From positions 1-64,000 of the forward strand of contig NZ_VOSW01000054.1 of the NCBI RefSeq assembly GCF_009690905.1: a DNA stretch of 64,000 bases, read 5' to 3'. This document shows, piece after piece, positions 26,398 through 33,883 of the stretch (position 1 is the first letter of the stretch; every line of letters starts with the position of its first letter). Below the pieces are notes generated by a model. It was not told the origin of the DNA. It saw nothing but the letters and a program-made list of their open reading frames with translations, and did no database searches. Source of the stretch: Paraburkholderia madseniana (GTDB lineage Bacteria; Pseudomonadota; Gammaproteobacteria; Burkholderiales; Burkholderiaceae). A program made the position numbers and the translations under genes.

Positions 26398-28050
26398 ATG
26401 AGTGCAACGGCCTATTCTCGAGGACTTGAGAAGAACGCGGCAAACCACGTTCCATTGACGCCCTTGACCTTCCTTGATCGAACCGCCGACGTCTATCCGA
26501 ATCGAACCGCGATCATTCATGGCGACTTCCGGCAGACATGGGCGAAGACGCGCGAGCGTTGCTATCGCTTCGCGTCGGCGCTCGTTCAGTTGGGCATCGA
26601 ACCGGGCGACACGGTGTCGATCATTGCGCCGAACACCCCGGCCATGCTTGAGGCCCACTTCGGCGTACCGCTCTCGGGGGCGGTTCTCAATGCCATCAAT
26701 TGCCGACTCGATGCTGACGGTGTCGCCTTCATTCTGCGCCACGGCGAATGCAAGCTCATGCTCGTAGACCGCGAATTTGCACCGCTCGTCGAGAAAGCAT
26801 TGCAGTCAGTTCCCAATCCGCCGCGTGTGATCGACATCAACGATCACGAAGCGCCCGATGGCCCCACCATCGGGGAAACTGATTATGAGTCGCTGCTGGC
26901 GAGCGGTGATCCGGCATTTGCGGGCCGCCGCCCGCTCGACGAGTGGACGCCCATTGCATTGAACTACACGTCCGGGACGACCGGGGATCCGAAGGGCGTC
27001 GTTCCGAGCCACCGCGGCACCTATCTGATGAGCCTGTTGCAGATGACGAACTGGCCGCTCCCGCGTGCGCCGGTTTACCTGTGGACGCTTCCTATGTTCC
27101 ACGCGAACGGCTGGTGCTTCACATGGGCGATTACTGCCGCGGCGGGAACGCACGTCTGTTTGCGCAAGGTGAATGCCGCGAATATTCTCTCCGCCATCGT
27201 CGAGTACGGTGTCGATCATTTTTGTGCGGCGCCGATCGTGCTCTCAGGCATTGCGAGCATGCCTCAATCGGAAAGGCAGCCGCTGCCGCGCCGTGTGCGG
27301 GTTCTTACCGCCGGCTCGCCGGCGCCGGCAGCGGTTCTGGAGGCCGTCGACGCAATGGGTTTCGACGTCGACCACGTCTTTGGCATTACCGAGATCTCCG
27401 GCACGCCCATCAGCTGTGCCTGGCACGACGAGTGGGATACATTGCCGCCCGAGCAGCAAGGGAAACTGCAAGCGCGACAAGGTGTACGTGCGGCAGCGTT
27501 CGAGAACATGTCGGTCGCCGATCTTGCGACGCTCGAACCAGTGCCCGCCGATAGCAAGTCTTGCGGCGAAGTTCTCGTCCGGGGGAATACGGTGATGATG
27601 GGATATTTCAAGAATGCCGACGCAACGGCAAAAGCTTTCGCCGGCGGCTGGTTTCATAGCGGAGATCTTGCTGTCGTTCATCCAGATGGCTACATCCAGA
27701 TCACGGACCGCTCCAAGGACGTCATCATCTCGGGCGGAGAAAACATTTCGTCCGTCGAGGTGGAGGAGGTCATTTATCGCATGTCAGGCGTGCTCAACGC
27801 GGCCGTGGTCGCTCAGCCGGATGACAAATGGGGCGAGACGCCTTGTGCGTTTGTCGAACTGAAGCCGGATGCGTCTAACATAACGGAGAAGGATGTCATC
27901 TTGTTCTGCCGGGAGCGACTGGCGCATTTCAAATGCCCGCGCCGCGTGATTTTCGGGGAATTGCCCAAGACCGCTACAGGCAAGATCCAGAAGTTTCGTC
28001 TGCGGGAGCAAGCGGGCAGCCAGGTAGCGATCACGAGGTTGGCGGGATGA
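26398..28050 (+). CDS. Acyl-CoA synthetase (AMP-forming)
   Basis: A 550-residue ANL-superfamily acid:CoA ligase. The phosphate-binding loop is YTSGTTGDPKGVVPSHRG near residues 187-204. The A5-type GITEISG, the A8 hinge region ITDRSKDVIISGGENISSVEVEE, and the catalytic Lys in LPKTATGKIQKFRLRE are all present. It matches the medium-chain / 3-methylmercaptopropionate-type acyl-CoA ligase subgroup. GGAG lies 9 bases before the ATG at 26398, 15 bases after the nitroreductase-like gene, so the two are co-transcribed. It probably activates the acid imported by the upstream transporter. Confidence 0.92.
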   Translation: MSATAYSRGLEKNAANHVPLTPLTFLDRTADVYPNRTAIIHGDFRQTWAKTRERCYRFASALVQLGIEPGDTVSIIAPNTPAMLEAHFGVPLSGAVLNAINCRLDADGVAFILRHGECKLMLVDREFAPLVEKALQSVPNPPRVIDINDHEAPDGPTIGETDYESLLASGDPAFAGRRPLDEWTPIALNYTSGTTGDPKGVVPSHRGTYLMSLLQMTNWPLPRAPVYLWTLPMFHANGWCFTWAITAAAGTHVCLRKVNAANILSAIVEYGVDHFCAAPIVLSGIASMPQSERQPLPRRVRVLTAGSPAPAAVLEAVDAMGFDVDHVFGITEISGTPISCAWHDEWDTLPPEQQGKLQARQGVRAAAFENMSVADLATLEPVPADSKSCGEVLVRGNTVMMGYFKNADATAKAFAGGWFHSGDLAVVHPDGYIQITDRSKDVIISGGENISSVEVEEVIYRMSGVLNAAVVAQPDDKWGETPCAFVELKPDASNITEKDVILFCRERLAHFKCPRRVIFGELPKTATGKIQKFRLREQAGSQVAITRLAG

Positions 28051-28419
28051 AGCTGTTGGTGCGCTGAGCGCGCCATGCGCTGTAAAGTGTGACTACGGTC
28101 AAGTGCGGCTGTAGTCGCGCGTATTCGTGCGGGTTCATCATGGAGCAGCGCAGTGCGTACACGCCGTGCCATTTCCGGCCGGTCCGCCAGGAAATACCGC
28201 ACATCGATTCCAGCAGGGGGGTGCTCTTGACGCGCGAGATTGACCCGGAGCGACGGAATGGCGCCGCCCGCAAATCCGGTCACGAGAAGCAATCGCTCTG
28301 CTCGGGACGTAGGGCAAGCGCAGTTTGATCTTATAGCGGCCTTGCATCATCAGCCGCCAACGAAACCGGGAGCCGATACCGTTCGAAGCGACAGGCGACA
28401 GACACGGCTGCATAACCCC
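28051..28419. other. Gene-free stretch
   Basis: No recognised gene. A minus-strand frame at 28031-28273 (80 codons) is open but has no identifiable family and overlaps the CoA ligase end. It lies next to a decayed recombinase and may be debris of the same element. Confidence 0.35.
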
Positions 28420-28791
28420 GAATCGAATCTATGTGCCACACAAAACCGAGACACCCCCACCTGCCAAACGCGGTGTGACGGGCGGCTCCCCGTCCAATAG
28501 CTGACATTGAGACGATGAAAGCGGGAGGGGCGCCTATGGGTCGAACTGAGACGGTCGGTATCTGCAGCAGTTCGACCATCTCCGGCGGTTCGTCCGCGCA
28601 TTGGATCGGCGCGCTCCTGCTCAGCCATCTTCGTACGTGGCAACAACCATTACGTCCTGCGATGCGGCGAAATCGGCGATTGCCCGCTTCTGATTGTCGG
28701 TTGAGTATTGCTGGTGGTCCGTGGACATGCAGACATACTGCGCAGCACGCGCGCCAGCAAGAAAGGTCGATGCACCGGCGGCTTGTGGCAT
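28420..28791 (-). pseudogene. Decayed serine recombinase, N-terminal part
   Basis: Reading leftward from ATG 28791 the sequence encodes a resolvase N-terminus, RAAQYVCMSTDHQQYSTDNQKRAIADFAASQDVMVVATYEDG, with the catalytic Ser in CMSTDHQ. A TGA then interrupts where the intact paralogue at 30402-31988 reads YEDAGISG. Beyond it the same and shifted frames give degenerate matches (EPPEMVELLQI, then FHRLNVSYWTG for the YDVSRWGR block, then VGVSRFCVAHRFDSG for AGVKVIYVAEPFEND). It is a nonsense-mutated, frameshifted copy of the neighbouring recombinase. Confidence 0.8.
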
Positions 28792-29069
28792 CGTCGTCTC
28801 CAGTCTGCCGCTGCACTTAGTCATAGGTCGGCGATACGCCACGTCAAGGCACAACGGTGAATGTCCGCAAGACACGCTGTGCGGCCCTATCTTCGGGAGC
28901 ATGCTGGCGCTCCGGTTGGTCGTAGAAGTTAGTTTCGTGCTCGGGTCGCAACTGCGGCGTGTCTGTCGCGTGTGTGGTTACAGAGATGATCCCGGCATGC
29001 CTCAAATAGTTAGCCGTATCCGTCTGCGCGTTAAACTCGCATAGTCGCTTATGCGAGGACGACGTTACC
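28792..29069. other. Intergenic region
   Basis: No gene recognised between the decayed recombinase and the small TTG-start gene. No regulatory element identified. Confidence 0.35.
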
Positions 29070-29432
29070 TTGACCAATCCGCTTAACCTTGACTTTCGCG
29101 CTCGCGCCGAGTTGCTTACGTACCTGGTCGCATCTCACTTTGTCGCCCGGCAGCTGACGGGGGAATGGCTGTCGTCTGATCACGTTGTGGAATCGACGAA
29201 AATCTGGCTGGATGCAAACGGCGGGGGTGCCGATATCCTGCAGCGTGTGATGCTTGCGAGTCGTGCCCGCGAGATCGCCGAACAGATGGAGCTGATATCG
29301 CCGCTCACTTTCGATCCCGGACAGGTCACTTCGATGTTCTGCGAGAATCTGCGGCTCGATTTTCGTTCGCCGATCGCAAGGGACATCTACCAGCACTGCC
29401 TGACCCACCTCCTTCATACCCGCTGGTATTGA
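29070..29432 (+). CDS. Hypothetical 120-residue protein
   Basis: A 120-residue soluble protein with a TTG start; GAGGACG lies upstream. The sequence (RARAELLTYLVASHFVARQLTGEWLS, then ARDIYQHCLTHLLHTRWY) has normal composition and predicted helices, which argues that the frame is real. I recognise no family. It is convergent with the RepB-C-like gene of the recombination module, ending 5 bases from that gene's stop, so it may belong to the same mobile unit. Confidence 0.5.
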   Translation: MTNPLNLDFRARAELLTYLVASHFVARQLTGEWLSSDHVVESTKIWLDANGGGADILQRVMLASRAREIAEQMELISPLTFDPGQVTSMFCENLRLDFRSPIARDIYQHCLTHLLHTRWY

Positions 29433-29437
29433 CGTGA

Positions 29438-30418
29438 TTACGACCCGCGTGAACGAACTCGCCGCCTGATTTCCTTCGTAGCACCGGGGGTCCTGTCGCG
29501 TGCGTAAGGCAGCTTCATTGCCCGCTTCGGTTCTTTTGCACAATCTGCTTCCTCTGCGATCTGCTCAAGCGATGCGGCATGAACCGGATAATGCAAACGT
29601 AGCCAGGCGAGTACGTGACGATTGTGAGTCCAGCTACGGACGTAGCTGGCGCAGACCGCCAGACAGCGGAGATTGTCATTGTGTCCGGCGGACAGCATCT
29701 GGTTTTTCGTGTGTAAGCCCATCAGTCGTTTTTCAATCCTCGCGAAGCTCCTCGCATGGCTGTTGTCGACTCGCTGCGACCGCGCGACGGTTGCTCTCAT
29801 GCCCTCAGGTGTAGCCGCCAGAAGCGCGCGGGCAAAATCTCCCGTCAGGTTACCCACGGCGGACATCAGATTGGCGATGGCTGACCGGCGCGCCGGCACC
29901 ATCCGGTCAAGTGCGTGAATTGTCCTTACGGGTAGCGCTTGTCCCGCGAGGATCGCAGCGGCGTCCTCAGGCGCATCGACCGCCTTGCCTTGCGTGAAAG
30001 GGGCGGTATCTGAACCCGTGTCCTGTTTCGCCGGAACAGCACAGGTTTCTCGGAATTCTGGGAATCGCGGCTGCAGGCGCTGCTGAACGAGACAGGGTAT
30101 GGCTGTAAATCCCGCGACCTTGAGCACGGCAACGAAGTCGGCCTGAGATAACAGTTCTCCGAGAATACTTCCAAGCAGCGTCATTTGAGCGTTTGCGGCT
30201 TCTTTACGCGCGAGTGCGGCACGTTGTCGTTCACACTCATCCTCGATCGCTTCCCGTATTCTGATTCCAGCGGGCCTGCGTTCAACCTGCTTGTCCCGAG
30301 ACCGTTCAGGTGCCGCTACTTCGTCGTGCACGCTGCCTCCGGATGTCGTGAGCAGACTCTTGCCACTGCGTCTTCTGAGCCGGACTTTGAGGTGCGAGGA
30401 TTCATGTGGCACCAGCAC
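29438..30418 (-). CDS. RepB C-terminal-like protein paired with serine recombinase
   Basis: A 326-residue protein. The C-terminal ~150 residues match the RepB plasmid-partition C-terminal domain pattern: RRSAIANLMSAVGNLTGDFARALLAATPE, ARIEKRLMGLHTKNQML, YVRSWTHNRHVLAWLRLHYPVHAASLEQIAEE. The N-terminal part is Arg/Glu-rich and has no ParB nuclease box, so it is not a full RepB/ParB. Its first 17 bases overlap the end of the serine recombinase gene, so the two are co-translated. It probably acts as a DNA-binding partner of the recombinase; this is inference from coupling. The domain assignment rests on motif recall and deserves a profile search. Confidence 0.62.
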   Translation of the reverse strand: MLVPHESSHLKVRLRRRSGKSLLTTSGGSVHDEVAAPERSRDKQVERRPAGIRIREAIEDECERQRAALARKEAANAQMTLLGSILGELLSQADFVAVLKVAGFTAIPCLVQQRLQPRFPEFRETCAVPAKQDTGSDTAPFTQGKAVDAPEDAAAILAGQALPVRTIHALDRMVPARRSAIANLMSAVGNLTGDFARALLAATPEGMRATVARSQRVDNSHARSFARIEKRLMGLHTKNQMLSAGHNDNLRCLAVCASYVRSWTHNRHVLAWLRLHYPVHAASLEQIAEEADCAKEPKRAMKLPYARDRTPGATKEIRRRVRSRGS

Positions 30419-31988
30419 GTGGGGCGTAACCCAGCACTTCGAGGGGTACCACCTCAGAAAGCTCGACGATCGACTTCAGGTCGGGGTATCGGAAATCTTC
30501 AAATCTCGAAGCGCCGTTTCTGTGGATCACGGTGTACGCGCCGGGCGTGAGGCTACCCCGAGGAAAGACGTGAAAGTCGAGCAGGTTCGGGTTCGCGCGC
30601 TCAATGCGGGCGTACACCAGAAAGTCGATGGCGAAGCAGTCTGGCCAGCGCGCAACCCAATACGGGGAATGCCTGTGGATGAGCCATGAACTCCTCACTA
30701 GAAGCTGAAACCGAAGCGTGTTGTCCACGCACATGACATTGGTGTGCTTTTCGAATCTGACGTCATGTCCCAACCTGCGCAACTTCTCCGTCGTGATATC
30801 GGCTATTGAAAGCTCCGTTCGTCGTTCGACATACCTGTTCCGGGATCTCTCAGGATTCAGGCGAGGTGCGTATCCGACTGCCTCGTACGCTTCGTACATG
30901 CTGCCGAATTCCCGCATGACGCGCTCAACTGAGGGTGCGCTTCGGTAGCGCCGCAGCGTTGCCTGGTTCAGGTTGCCGGTCCTTTCGACGACCTTGCGCA
31001 GGCCTGAGACGATTTCGTCCCGGCTGGGAATCTGTCTGATGCGGGTGAGCTTGCGCTGAACGGCCGCAAAGAGTTGATTGCCGACCACGGGCTCAAAGGC
31101 ACTGGCTACACGTATCCATTCCGCCGTGGGCAATTGCACCCATGGGGCGTCCAGCTTTGAAGACGTCCGGCTGTAGACGTTGGTCCCGATGTACTTTTCG
31201 TTGCGCAGAATCTGGAGGATGTTCCGGGGCAACCATGGCCGTCCCGCGCCGTTGCCGATACCGAAGTCATTCAACCGGCGCGCTATGTCCGTAGCGGTGG
31301 TCCCACGGGCGGCGTACCACTCGAACATTTTTCTCACGATGGCGACCTCATGCGGGGGCCCCGGCGCGAGGATCACACGGTCGGTCTGTAGGTTTTTGTA
31401 CTGGTACGGTGCCAGCGGTCGGCGGGTGCCGCTATGGGCGTCCACCAGCACACGCTGCAAACCATACCCAGGTGGCCCGCCGGAGTGGTAGCCGCGCTGA
31501 ACGTTGACACAATGACCCAGGAAAACCTTGCGCGAGATTTCGCGACTGAATTCGCCCGCCATCGCGCGCTTAAGCGCTTTCATGACGCATGTTGTCGGGC
31601 TGGCGTCGTTCTCGAATGGCTCGGCGACGTAAATCACTTTCACACCGGCACGGCGGCAGGTGTATTCGTAGAACGCAGCTTCATCAACGTCCTGGAATCG
31701 CCCCCACCGGCTTACGTCGTAGACCAATATTGTGGAGAATTTGCGGGCTGGATCTTCAACGTCCACCAGCAACCGGATGAGTGCCGGGCGCTCGCGCAGC
31801 GTGAGGCCACTGATACCGGCATCCTCATAGTCCCGAACGATGCGGATATTGTGAGCGGCTGCGTACTCAGCAATCGCCTGCCTCTGGAAAATCGGCGAGC
31901 ATTGCTGATGGTCGGTAGACATGCGCACGTATTGCGCGGCTCGTATCGGCGCGGTGAAGCCGGACCGACGGTCCTGAGTGGACGGCAT
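30402..31988 (-). CDS. Large serine recombinase
   Basis: A 528-residue serine recombinase. The resolvase catalytic domain (about residues 16-165) holds Ser24 in YVRMSTDHQ, YEDAGISG, and YDVSRWGRFQDVDE. The Recombinase domain follows (YHSGGPPGYGLQ, then TATDIARRLNDFGI and ILRNEKYIG). The C-terminal ~200 residues contain a VMREFGSMYEAYEAVGY block and an unassigned basic domain (SSWLIHRHSPYWVARWPDCF). The start at 31988 is chosen because homology begins there; the 128 codons upstream have no family sequence. It overlaps the RepB-C-like gene. A decayed paralogue lies at 28420-28791. It probably mediates integration or excision of this island, but no att sites were found. Confidence 0.85.
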   Translation of the reverse strand: MPSTQDRRSGFTAPIRAAQYVRMSTDHQQCSPIFQRQAIAEYAAAHNIRIVRDYEDAGISGLTLRERPALIRLLVDVEDPARKFSTILVYDVSRWGRFQDVDEAAFYEYTCRRAGVKVIYVAEPFENDASPTTCVMKALKRAMAGEFSREISRKVFLGHCVNVQRGYHSGGPPGYGLQRVLVDAHSGTRRPLAPYQYKNLQTDRVILAPGPPHEVAIVRKMFEWYAARGTTATDIARRLNDFGIGNGAGRPWLPRNILQILRNEKYIGTNVYSRTSSKLDAPWVQLPTAEWIRVASAFEPVVGNQLFAAVQRKLTRIRQIPSRDEIVSGLRKVVERTGNLNQATLRRYRSAPSVERVMREFGSMYEAYEAVGYAPRLNPERSRNRYVERRTELSIADITTEKLRRLGHDVRFEKHTNVMCVDNTLRFQLLVRSSWLIHRHSPYWVARWPDCFAIDFLVYARIERANPNLLDFHVFPRGSLTPGAYTVIHRNGASRFEDFRYPDLKSIVELSEVVPLEVLGYAPRAGAT

Positions 31989-32435
31989 TCGGCTTACCGG
32001 TTGACAACAATGATTATTGATAGCGATGCTGCCTTGAAAGTCAAGGCCACTTGATTGGTGTTCTCGCGATAATAAGGTTTCACGCGTGCGGCAAGCCGTG
32101 TCTAGCAAGCAACGGCAGTTCAATCCATCAGATGCCTGGCTGCCAATCGTACCTGCCAGGTTTTCGCAGCCCTGCGAATCCTCAGTCGCAACGAGCATGG
32201 CGAGTTGCTGGCCAACATCCGGCAGGAACTTGCCGATCTCTGCGTCACTACGTTGGGTGAACGAGTTCGCGCTGAGCAATCGTCCAAAAGGTAACGCAGT
32301 GCAGTTATCCGTTAGCGCCACGTTCCAGTGGCATGGTGCCCCGGTGGACCACCTGTTGGTGGCCGTAAGCAACGTCCAATCCGATTGGTGGGCTTAGAAT
32401 GTTCCGCGGGCCCATCTGGACACGCGGAGAATCTC
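31989..32435. other. Gene-free stretch upstream of recombinase
   Basis: No confident gene. The leftward frame of the recombinase is open here and a plus-strand frame at 32086-32397 is also open. Neither shows a ribosome binding site and family resemblance together. The recombinase promoter should lie here. Confidence 0.35.
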
Positions 32436-32678
32436 ATGATCGGCAACATTGACGCAAAGGTCGAGCAAGGTGGTGAAGCGGCGGGTCAATTCGAAGCTGC
32501 CTGCAATCACGTGCGGCAGTCAACCGGCGCACGCTGCGCTGCCGTCATAGTCATCGACGGTGTTTCTGGCTCGGGATACTCGGTAGTCGGTCCGCTTGAC
32601 GCACAGGTTCTGCTCCCGGATATTCTTCAACAGATGGCCATCACCTTGCGTGCCCAACTCGCGAAAAACCTGCAATAA
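32436..32678 (+). CDS. Hypothetical 80-residue protein
   Basis: An 80-residue soluble protein. Residues 24-48 (QSTGARCAAVIVIDGVSGSGYSVVG) read like a beta-strand core, followed by a helical tail (LLPDILQQMAITLRAQLAKNL). It ends 5 bases before an H-NS-like gene on the same strand, so the two are probably co-transcribed. The family is not recognised. Confidence 0.6.
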   Translation: MIGNIDAKVEQGGEAAGQFEAACNHVRQSTGARCAAVIVIDGVSGSGYSVVGPLDAQVLLPDILQQMAITLRAQLAKNLQ

Positions 32679-32683
32679 GTGCG

Positions 32684-32968
32684 ATGAACAAGACTTACCT
32701 GGAACTTGTATCTGACCTCGCCGCGCTCGATAAACAGATTCAATTCGCATGGCGCACTGAACGCGTCGCAGCTATTGAGCAGATCCGTGGCTTGATGAGG
32801 GACTACGGCATCACGCCCAGTGAACTCGTCGGACGCAAGCGAGGACGGACTCCCGCACCGCCGCGATACCGAAATCCGGAAACGGGGCAAACCTGGACTG
32901 GATGGGGCGCGCGCCCTGTCTGGTTGCTCGGGAAGGACTCGAAGGAGTTTCTTATCGGTCGTCGGTAA
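32684..32968 (+). CDS. H-NS-like nucleoid protein
   Basis: A 94-residue H-NS/MvaT-class histone-like protein. The N-terminal half is a coiled-coil for oligomerisation (LVSDLAALDKQIQFAWRTERVAAIEQI). The C-terminal half is the DNA-binding domain (RYRNPETGQTWTGWGARPVWL). Canonical members read TWSGRGRxPxW at the DNA-binding loop; here the first Arg is replaced by Trp, which may alter AT-rich DNA binding. Such proteins silence horizontally acquired DNA, and copies are common on Burkholderia islands and plasmids. A small gene precedes it by 5 bases, and a frameshifted coiled-coil gene follows. Confidence 0.88.
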   Translation: MNKTYLELVSDLAALDKQIQFAWRTERVAAIEQIRGLMRDYGITPSELVGRKRGRTPAPPRYRNPETGQTWTGWGARPVWLLGKDSKEFLIGRR

Positions 32969-33265
32969 TAATTCGACGTTCTTGGCGGGTGCAACTCAGG
33001 GAGTAGCTGCAATAGAGCAAGTCGACTGTCTCTTCCGGGGCGCGTGTCAGTGAGCACTTACGGGCTACTCGCCGAGCTTCCGGTGCAGGTAGGGCACGGC
33101 GTTCGCCGCGAAGGACCGTGTATGCAATACGAACACTTCGAAGCAGGAGTGTGTCGTTTTTGTCACAGGCGACGCTCAAACTTTATTTAACACACACCTG
33201 GATCGTATTTTGATAGGCTTGGGTCGTGGCAGAGGACGAGCATCCAACGACGGGAGGACTTCGCC
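32969..33265. other. Intergenic region
   Basis: No gene recognised between the H-NS-like gene and the coiled-coil gene. The end carries a strong GGGAGG ribosome binding site. Confidence 0.4.
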
Positions 33266-33537
33266 ATGCTGAGATGGATCGCGAACTGGGCTGTGCACAA
33301 CGCACTCACCCCGGAGAAGCAGGCCGAAAAGCGTTGCGGGACCTGCGTCTGGAGCTTTTCCAGGCGGAGCAGCGAATCCTCGATGCGCAGTTGCATGCAG
33401 ATTACTACCGTGCACGTCTGGCCTTTTGCGAAGAGGTCATAAAAAACGGCATTGAGCAGGTAGCCGATCAGCGCAAAGGTCAGCACGAATCCTCACAGGT
33501 GTCGCGGCCGGGACTCAAGCTCACAGCAACTCAATAG
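33266..33537 (+). pseudogene. Small coiled-coil protein gene with single-base frameshift
   Basis: A GGGAGG ribosome binding site precedes ATG 33266, which reads MLRWIANWAVHNALTPEKQAEK. Around 33327-33331 one base seems missing. In the next frame the protein continues ALRDLRLELFQAEQRILDAQ, then LHADYYRARLAFCEEVIKNGIEQ, to the stop at 33537. Joined, the two parts make a coherent ~90-residue helical protein. Unshifted, the first frame ends near 33445 with unrelated sequence. It could be a true mutation, a sequencing error in the AAAA/GCG run, or programmed shifting. The function is unknown. Confidence 0.65.
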
Positions 33538-33883
33538 CGAGTCAATCAGAGACATTCAGTCCGCACACCGCGCGCAGGACTTGAAAACGGCCGCACATAT
33601 GCGACCGTACCGGTCGAGGTGTCTGCCCCTACGCTGAGCGACTGCCTCGACAAGCGCAGTCGCGCCGCGTGTACGCGTGCCGGCAGCAGGATCGCAGCGA
33701 GTGCGTTGATCGGGCAGAACACGCTACAGATGCAAACATCGTCACATCGACGATGCTGACCGGATAGGAATCCAAACTACATGCAGACGTCGCGCGCGAG
33801 CGGGGCCGCGTGTACAGGCAAATCGCTTCGAACTAAATCCGCGATCGCATCGAGGTGTCCGGAATTAATGATCGGCGACAACC
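33538..33883. other. Gene-free stretch left of IS1182
   Basis: No gene recognised. It is sequence between the frameshifted gene and the IS1182 left end. Confidence 0.4.

Noticed and set aside
31989..32372. 128-codon N-terminal extension of the serine recombinase
   Set aside because: Resolvase homology begins at 31988. The extension has no family sequence and would place the catalytic Ser far inside the protein.
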